Assembly (NCBI GenBank): GCA_949282305.1
Contig: CASDPB010000065.1
Span: 40,568 to 104,567, forward strand
Length of the DNA: 64,000 nt
Direction of reading: 5' to 3'
Origin: an uncultured Lentisphaeria bacterium
GTDB taxonomy: Bacteria > Verrucomicrobiota > Lentisphaeria > Victivallales > UBA1829
Part shown: positions 59,471-64,000 of the stretch, piece after piece
Position numbering within the stretch: position 1 is the first letter of the stretch
Layout: every line of letters starts with the position of its first letter
Program-made: the position numbers and the translations under genes
The notes under the pieces: model-generated
Database searches by the model: none
Told to the model about the DNA's origin: nothing
Seen by the model: only the letters and a program-made list of their open reading frames with translations

Positions 59471-61687
59471 ATGGCGTATCAGGTAACAGCCAGGAAATGG
59501 CGTCCGCAGAGATTTTCCGACATGGTCGGGCAGGAGCATATCGCACGAACATTGAAAAATGCCATTCGGACAGGGCATATTGCACACGCCTACTTGTTTG
59601 TGGGGCCGCGCGGAATCGGGAAAACCACGTCGGCGCGGATTTTCGCCAAGGCGCTCAACTGCAAACGTCCCGTCGACGGCGAGCCTTGCTGTGAATGTTC
59701 TTCGTGCAGATCCATTGCGGATGAAACGAATGTGGACATCATCGAAATCGACGCCGCAACCCATACGCAGGTGGACAAGGCACGTGAAATCTGCGAAGAC
59801 GTGCTCCATCTCCCGATCGCGTCCAAATACAAAATCTACATCATTGACGAAGTGCACATGCTTTCCAAGAGTGCGTGGAACGCATTGCTCAAGACGATTG
59901 AAGAACCGCCCGCCCACGCAAAGTTCATTTTCGCCACGACGGAAGTCAACAAGGTGCTTCCGACCGTGATTTCACGCTGTCAGCGTTTCGATCTGCGCAG
60001 GATTCCTTCGGAGCTGATTGCTCAGCGTCTTTCCTATATTGCGCATGAGGAGAAGATCAATATTTCGCCTTCCGCAATCAACGTGATTGCGCGCGCGGCG
60101 GACGGCGGTATGCGTGATGCGCAGTCGCTGCTGGATCAACTGGTTTCCTTTTTCGGGACCGATGCCGGAAATGAGGAAATTTCCGAGGAACAGGCGCTTT
60201 CCCTGTTCGGCCTGACCGCGCCGGAGGAGATGGAGGAGCTTCTGAATTCGATTCTCAACAATGACCGTGCCGCAACGATTCTTTCGATCCACAAGTTTGC
60301 GGAACAGGGAAAAAATCTCGAAACGCTTTTCGAGGAGGTGCTTGCATGGTTGCGCGGAATTATGCTTTCGATCATCCTGCCGAATCCGCAGTCGGTGCTG
60401 GACGAGAATCCGGAAAAAATCCAGATCTATCAGAAACTTGCCACAAACCGCAATGTCAATATGGTGCAGACTCTGCTGGAACAGCTTTCCGCATCGTCTT
60501 ATCTTCTGCGCGAAGCGATCAACAAACAGGTTTTCATTGAGACAATCATGCTCAAATCCATGCGTTCCGCTCATGCCGTCAGAATTGAGGACCTTCTGAT
60601 CCGACTGAATCAGATTCGCCGAAACGGGGAGCTGGATGTCCTGGCGAAAGTTCCGCCTCTGGCTCAAATTCCCGTATCGGCGGCTCAGCCCGTTCGCCCG
60701 ACTGCGCCCGCAGTTCCGCAAGCTCCCGTATCGGCGGCTCGACCCGTTCGCCCGACTGCGCCCGCGGTTCCGCAAGCTCCCGTGTCGGCGGCTCAGCCCG
60801 TTCGCCCGATAGCGCCCGCCGCGGTTCCGCAAGCTCCCGTGTCGGCGGCTCAGCCCGTTCGCCCGACTGCGCCCGCGGTTCCGCAAGCTCCCGTGTCGGC
60901 GGCTCGACCGGATTCGTCTTCAGTCACACGACCGCAGAGTGCCCCGGCTTCTTCGCCGGTTTCGCCTTCTCCCGCACCTGCTCCGCAAATGAAGCAGCAG
61001 GTTCCGGTTATGGAGAAATCTGTGGAAGAAAAGAGTGCCGTTTCTCCTTCTCCGGCGGAACCGGAAAAGATCGCGGAAGATGAAAAGAAGGCGGAAAAAC
61101 CGGCATCCTCTGTTTCCTCTCCTGTTTCTTCTGCTGAAAATCAGACTGTCCCCGTTTCCTCTGTTTCTGCTGCCGAACTGCAGGAGGAGCCGGAGGATGA
61201 GGCGGAAGACGAACCGGAAGAGGAGGAGATCCTTCCGCTTGAAGAGTCGCCGGCTGATGCGAAAAATGACATGGTCATGCCGTTGTCGGAACGTTTTTCA
61301 CCGGATCTTCTCTGGGAAAAACTGATGAAGGATGTTCGTGAAAATACCAACCTTTTCAGTATTTCCGATCTTATGACGGAAGGTGTGCCGCTGAAGCTGG
61401 AATCTTCCACACTGACTGTTGCATTCGATGAGGATTACGGAGATCTTGCCTATCAGTCCGTAATCAGGGAAAAAGATATCCTGACGAACTGTCTGAAACA
61501 GATGTCCAGGGATTCCAGTGCGGTTTTGTGCCTGATCCGCAGGAAAGGAGTCAGGACGCCTGAGGCAAAAGTTCAGAAAAAGACTTTGGACGAATTAAAA
61601 CGTGAAGCGTCCCGCATTCCGATCGTTGACAAAACTGCCGATCTGTTTTCCGGCTTGATTGTGGATGTTCTGGAATCAAAGCAATAA
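59471..61687 (+). CDS. dnaX: DNA polymerase III subunit gamma/tau
   Basis: A 738-residue clamp loader ATPase. The N-terminal KWRPQRFSDMVGQEH, Walker A GPRGIGKTTSARIFA, four zinc-binding Cys (NCKR then CCECSSC), Walker B IYIIDEVHMLS, and sensor FATTEVNKVLPTVISRCQRFDL form the conserved core to about residue 365. A Pro/Ala-rich linker contains about four 18-residue repeats (PVSAAQPVRPTAPAVPQA) at 60671-60909, then an acidic Glu-rich stretch and a C-terminal tau-like domain. No convincing slippery frameshift signal was found, so a separate gamma form is not predicted. ATG 59471 follows AGGTAATCGAAA. Confidence 0.95.
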   Translation: MAYQVTARKWRPQRFSDMVGQEHIARTLKNAIRTGHIAHAYLFVGPRGIGKTTSARIFAKALNCKRPVDGEPCCECSSCRSIADETNVDIIEIDAATHTQVDKAREICEDVLHLPIASKYKIYIIDEVHMLSKSAWNALLKTIEEPPAHAKFIFATTEVNKVLPTVISRCQRFDLRRIPSELIAQRLSYIAHEEKINISPSAINVIARAADGGMRDAQSLLDQLVSFFGTDAGNEEISEEQALSLFGLTAPEEMEELLNSILNNDRAATILSIHKFAEQGKNLETLFEEVLAWLRGIMLSIILPNPQSVLDENPEKIQIYQKLATNRNVNMVQTLLEQLSASSYLLREAINKQVFIETIMLKSMRSAHAVRIEDLLIRLNQIRRNGELDVLAKVPPLAQIPVSAAQPVRPTAPAVPQAPVSAARPVRPTAPAVPQAPVSAAQPVRPIAPAAVPQAPVSAAQPVRPTAPAVPQAPVSAARPDSSSVTRPQSAPASSPVSPSPAPAPQMKQQVPVMEKSVEEKSAVSPSPAEPEKIAEDEKKAEKPASSVSSPVSSAENQTVPVSSVSAAELQEEPEDEAEDEPEEEEILPLEESPADAKNDMVMPLSERFSPDLLWEKLMKDVRENTNLFSISDLMTEGVPLKLESSTLTVAFDEDYGDLAYQSVIREKDILTNCLKQMSRDSSAVLCLIRRKGVRTPEAKVQKKTLDELKREASRIPIVDKTADLFSGLIVDVLESKQ
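60671..60909 (+). repeat. Tandem 54-bp coding repeats within dnaX
   Basis: Units at 60671-60724, 60725-60778, 60779-60835 (57 bp, one extra codon) and 60836-60889, then a partial copy to 60909. Each encodes the same Pro/Ala/Val-rich 18 residues; the high DNA identity points to recent expansion. Confidence 0.9.
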
Positions 61688-61702
61688 TATTCCGGGTGTG
61701 GA

Positions 61703-61744
61703 AAAAAAGGCGTGGAAGATGAAATTTCTTCTCACGCCTTTTTT
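61703..61744. terminator. Bidirectional intrinsic terminator between dnaX and the protease gene
   Basis: Twelve-base stem AAAAAAGGCGTG/CACGCCTTTTTT (61703-61714 with 61733-61744) flanked by A- and T-tracts, serving both converging genes. Confidence 0.88.
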
Positions 61745-61783
61745 CAGTTTCTGAGGAAGTGTTTTCCTGAATGCACTGATTTT

Positions 61784-63535
61784 TCAGAGTGCCAGTCCGC
61801 GGTTTGACGGACCGGGAAGTTTCAGAAGGATCGGCAGGACTTTATGGTCGCAGCGGATGAAAATTTTGCCGTTATCACGTAAGATGGAGACGGTATAACG
61901 GGCGTTTTCATTTGTGAAGTTCTCCCCGACATACTGTCTGGCAAGCCGATAGTTATTTCCTTCGTCAGGAATCGTTACAAGAATCTGCGTCAGACGTCCC
62001 AGAGAAAAACGCATTGCCGTCATAGACACGTTTTTCATCTGATGATTGCCTTCATAGACCAGAAATGCGCCGAAAGGCGTCGGACTGCGCTGGAGCAGGC
62101 GCTCCCGCGTATAATAATCATCGAATCGCCTGTATTCATCTTCCAGTGTTCCGCCGATGGTAAAACCATTGAATGGCTTTTTATCCGGTTCGATCAGCTT
62201 TTCGAGGGCGTTTTTCGTTTCTTTATGGAGGATGTACTGTTCACCGTCAATGTCATCGGAGATTTTCATCAGGCGTGTTCCGTTGCAGACGGGGCATTTT
62301 TTCCCGACGGATGTCACTTCCAGGCGTTTGCTGAATTTCCGTTCATACTCGCCGTTATCCTTTTCGTCACTGACGAGTCCCGTGCCTCTGCATCTTTTGC
62401 AGTTCACCGTTTTACCGCGGATGTGGATCTTTTTGACCTTTACCTCTGCGGAATCCCATATCTTCCGTATTTTTGCCGCAAGCAGCTCGTCATCCATTCT
62501 GAGGCTTTTGAAGAAAGTGCCGATCTCTTCTCTTTTCCTGGCATATTCCTGTTGCAAATAGGAACTCTTCCACTGATATGCGTCAAGTTTTTCCAAAATG
62601 GGAACAAAGCGTGTGCAGAGCTTTTTCAGTTTGCCTTTCTTGGCGGCGATATTGCCGGATGAATTGAGAATTTTCCGGACACGCCGGTAAAATGCTTCTA
62701 CCGCCAGAGAGGATTTCTGATCCTTTTGGTAGTCGTCAAACGAAAGCACTTCCAGATCTGCCGCTGTCAGATTGTCGATGCGGACGGCGAAACGGCGGAT
62801 CGCGACCTTGAGCCAGTTGGATTCATAACGGGTTCCGATAAGCTCTTCGCTCCAGTCCAGGATCTGTATTGAGGTTGCAATGCCGAACACTTCCTTGGTT
62901 GTGTCGCTGATGATCGGACCGCCGCTGTTGCCGGGAACGATTTCTGCGGTCACTTCAATTCGCTCCGGTCCCGTTGCGATCAGCTTGCCTTTAAGTTCCG
63001 TGATGACGCCGCCGCCAAGGCTGTTGCCGTATGCTGTGACGGGCATTCCGATTTTGAAACGGTCGAACAGCGGCACGATATGCAGCAGATCCTTGTCATT
63101 GTTGTTTTCATAAAGATATTTGATCAGCACGAGATCTCGTGTTTTGGATGCGTAAATGCGCTCCGGTTTATAAATCCGCCCTTCCAGATCCTTGATGACG
63201 GGATTCCGGATTCCCAGAATTACATGCGCATTGCTTACGATCATGGGGAGGTCGCCAAACTTTACCTTAAATCCGCTGCCGCTTCCCCCGTCTCCTGTGA
63301 TGATTAGAACGCTCGCATGAATATTGACGTCTTTATTGGGGGGCTGCTGCTCTTTCCGGAACATCCTCTCCAATTCTTCCTGGACTTCCGGCGGCAGTTC
63401 CTCTTTCGAGGCAGACTCTGCCGTCTGTTTTGTTTCACTGCCTTCGTCCAGCCAGGCATCCACCTCGTCTGTAGAAAGAAAAAGCGGGTAAAACAGTATA
63501 AGGAAAGCTAAAGACTTTATAATGCTTGTAAACAT
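61784..63535 (-). CDS. Trypsin-like serine protease with DnaJ-like cysteine motif
   Basis: A 583-residue exported or membrane-anchored protein: N-terminal hydrophobic segment (residues 4-20) and an acidic linker. The S1C/DegP-like protease domain has His104 (SNAHVI), Asp134 (TRDLVLI) and Ser204 (PGNSGGPI). The region from ~255 to 370 is helical and charged. Two CxxCxG motifs follow, Cys379/Cys382 (CKRCRGTG) and Cys414/Cys417 (CPVCNGT), resembling a half DnaJ zinc finger, then a C-terminal domain of unknown type. No PDZ domain was seen. ATG 63535 has GGGGA 9 bases upstream; the longer frame to 63622 is not supported. Confidence 0.8.
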   Translation of the reverse strand: MFTSIIKSLAFLILFYPLFLSTDEVDAWLDEGSETKQTAESASKEELPPEVQEELERMFRKEQQPPNKDVNIHASVLIITGDGGSGSGFKVKFGDLPMIVSNAHVILGIRNPVIKDLEGRIYKPERIYASKTRDLVLIKYLYENNNDKDLLHIVPLFDRFKIGMPVTAYGNSLGGGVITELKGKLIATGPERIEVTAEIVPGNSGGPIISDTTKEVFGIATSIQILDWSEELIGTRYESNWLKVAIRRFAVRIDNLTAADLEVLSFDDYQKDQKSSLAVEAFYRRVRKILNSSGNIAAKKGKLKKLCTRFVPILEKLDAYQWKSSYLQQEYARKREEIGTFFKSLRMDDELLAAKIRKIWDSAEVKVKKIHIRGKTVNCKRCRGTGLVSDEKDNGEYERKFSKRLEVTSVGKKCPVCNGTRLMKISDDIDGEQYILHKETKNALEKLIEPDKKPFNGFTIGGTLEDEYRRFDDYYTRERLLQRSPTPFGAFLVYEGNHQMKNVSMTAMRFSLGRLTQILVTIPDEGNNYRLARQYVGENFTNENARYTVSILRDNGKIFIRCDHKVLPILLKLPGPSNRGLAL

Positions 63536-63594
63536 GTTGTAAATTCCCCATCTTTTGTGTTGATAAGTTATCCTGTTCAATAGACAGGAGTTAT

Positions 63595-63622
63595 ATAATA
63601 CAATGAAAATATCCTTTTTCAA
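63595..63622 (-). promoter_or_regulatory. Sigma-70 promoter of the protease gene
   Basis: On the minus strand TTGAAA (63617-63622), 16-bp spacer, TATTAT (63595-63600). Confidence 0.55.
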
Positions 63623-63870
63623 GTGTTGTTTTTAAAACATGCCGATAAAGTTCAGTAAAAACATGTTTTGATGTGTGGACTCCGCTGAGGCATTGTTTCA
63701 GCTGTGATGACACGTATTCCGCTTTGCCGGGCGGAATGCAAAAACATTTCGATGCTGCCGGCTTGATTCAAAAAGACAGATTTGATGCTGTATGCGGGGG
63801 CTTTGCTTCGGAACAATTCATCGGAATGTCTGAAGACGATATATTTTTAATTTTTTTTTATAAAATCTCC

Positions 63871-63898
63871 TTGACAAGTTTCAGAAGGGATGTACATT
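63871..63898 (+). promoter_or_regulatory. Possible promoter reading toward the right edge
   Basis: TTGACA (63871-63876), 16-bp spacer, TACATT (63893-63898). A second TTGACA at 63977-63982 is followed 16 bp later by TA at the last two bases, so another promoter may be cut by the window end. Confidence 0.35.
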
Positions 63899-64000
63899 TA
63901 GCCCCCGTGCCGCTTCGGACTGGAAAGTTTGAGGCGGGTGTTCTCAGAAAAAATTGAAAAAAGTTTAGAAATTGATTTGACAAGCTTGAAAAGTCTGCTA

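Larger units (their letters stand above)
63536..64000. other. Upstream region of the protease gene and right window edge, no supported gene
   Basis: Contains the protease promoter (63595-63622), a 12-bp palindrome AAAACATGTTTT (63657-63668) and T-rich tracts near 63850. A 94-residue plus-strand frame at 63673-63957 has no ribosome-binding site or family motif and is not accepted as a gene. Confidence 0.5.

Noticed and set aside
60900..61330. Possible dnaX programmed frameshift site producing a gamma form
   Set aside because: A-runs are short and no slippery heptamer followed by a stable hairpin and a nearby stop in the shifted frame was seen.
63673..63957. 94-residue plus-strand frame near the right edge
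   Set aside because: No ribosome-binding site, no family motif, and the frame crosses promoter-like TTGACA/TACATT elements and T-tracts.
1..64000. tRNA, rRNA, CRISPR arrays, insertion sequences, prophage genes
   Set aside because: Intergenic regions were read for cloverleaf ends, spaced repeats and transposase or integrase motifs; none was convincing.

Overview
The window looks like a contiguous chromosomal segment from a Gram-negative member of the PVC group, most likely Lentisphaerota (Victivallis-like). This is an inference from gene content: pseudopilin-like proteins with the H-X9-DG signature embedded in sugar-utilisation operons, DUF4091- and DUF6259-type glycosidases, many lipoproteins, an RND pump, Lpt and AsmA envelope genes, and a full peptidoglycan pathway step pair with a meso-DAP-type MurE. 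Most genes are tightly packed. Promoters, where visible, are sigma-70-like with 16-17 bp spacers. No rRNA, tRNA, CRISPR array, transposase or integrase was seen.

Layout, left to right. 1-10.6 kb (+): the 3' part of an RND efflux permease, then a MoxR ATPase / DUF58 / transglutaminase operon and a large AsmA-like protein. 10.8-12.7 kb (+): a TIM-barrel sugar-phosphate isomerase and a Gfo/Idh/MocA dehydrogenase, closed by a terminator. 12.8-18.7 kb (+): carboxy-terminal protease, BamE-like lipoprotein, UDP-glucuronate decarboxylase, MurF, MurE. 18.7-21.7 kb: an AraC regulator divergent from a DUF6259-type glycosidase. 21.8-23.8 kb (-): the housekeeping sigma factor followed by rpsU, a gene missed by a 60-residue cutoff. 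23.8-31.2 kb (+): mfd, an HU-family gene, hisS, DAHP synthase, LptF/G permease.

31.2-35.6 kb holds a small HTH regulator (-) and a surface-polysaccharide cluster (GT8, GT9, FkbM methyltransferase, Wzt-like ATPase); the GT9 and FkbM genes are visibly AT-richer than their flanks. 35.7-38.4 kb is valS. 38.5-43.8 kb (-) is a GH26-like glycosidase / pseudopilin / LacI regulator / MFS transporter operon. 44.0-49.4 kb carries a hydrolase, a MORN-type lipoprotein, a TPR protein, a CinA-family protein and a RarA/MgsA ATPase. 49.6-54.1 kb (+) is a second regulator / pseudopilin / glycosidase operon (GntR-LacI hybrid, pseudopilin, DUF4091 protein). 54.7-58.0 kb (-) encodes a phosphohexomutase pseudoenzyme, an intact phosphohexomutase and a PTS EIIA-like protein. 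58.1-64 kb: VOC protein, secreted unknown, dnaX with a repeat-rich linker, and a trypsin-like protease carrying a DnaJ-like cysteine pair.

Two signals deserve most attention. First, the same three-part cassette (sugar-type regulator, H-X9-DG pseudopilin, secreted glycosidase) occurs twice with unrelated regulators and unrelated glycosidases, which suggests that pseudopilins are working parts of individual polysaccharide-utilisation loci. Second, a phosphohexomutase homologue that has lost its catalytic serine and most of its magnesium ligands, but keeps the phosphate-binding loop, is translationally coupled to an intact homologue and followed by a PTS EIIA-like gene, which suggests a sugar-phosphate sensing module. 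Every functional statement comes from reading motifs by eye; no database search was run.
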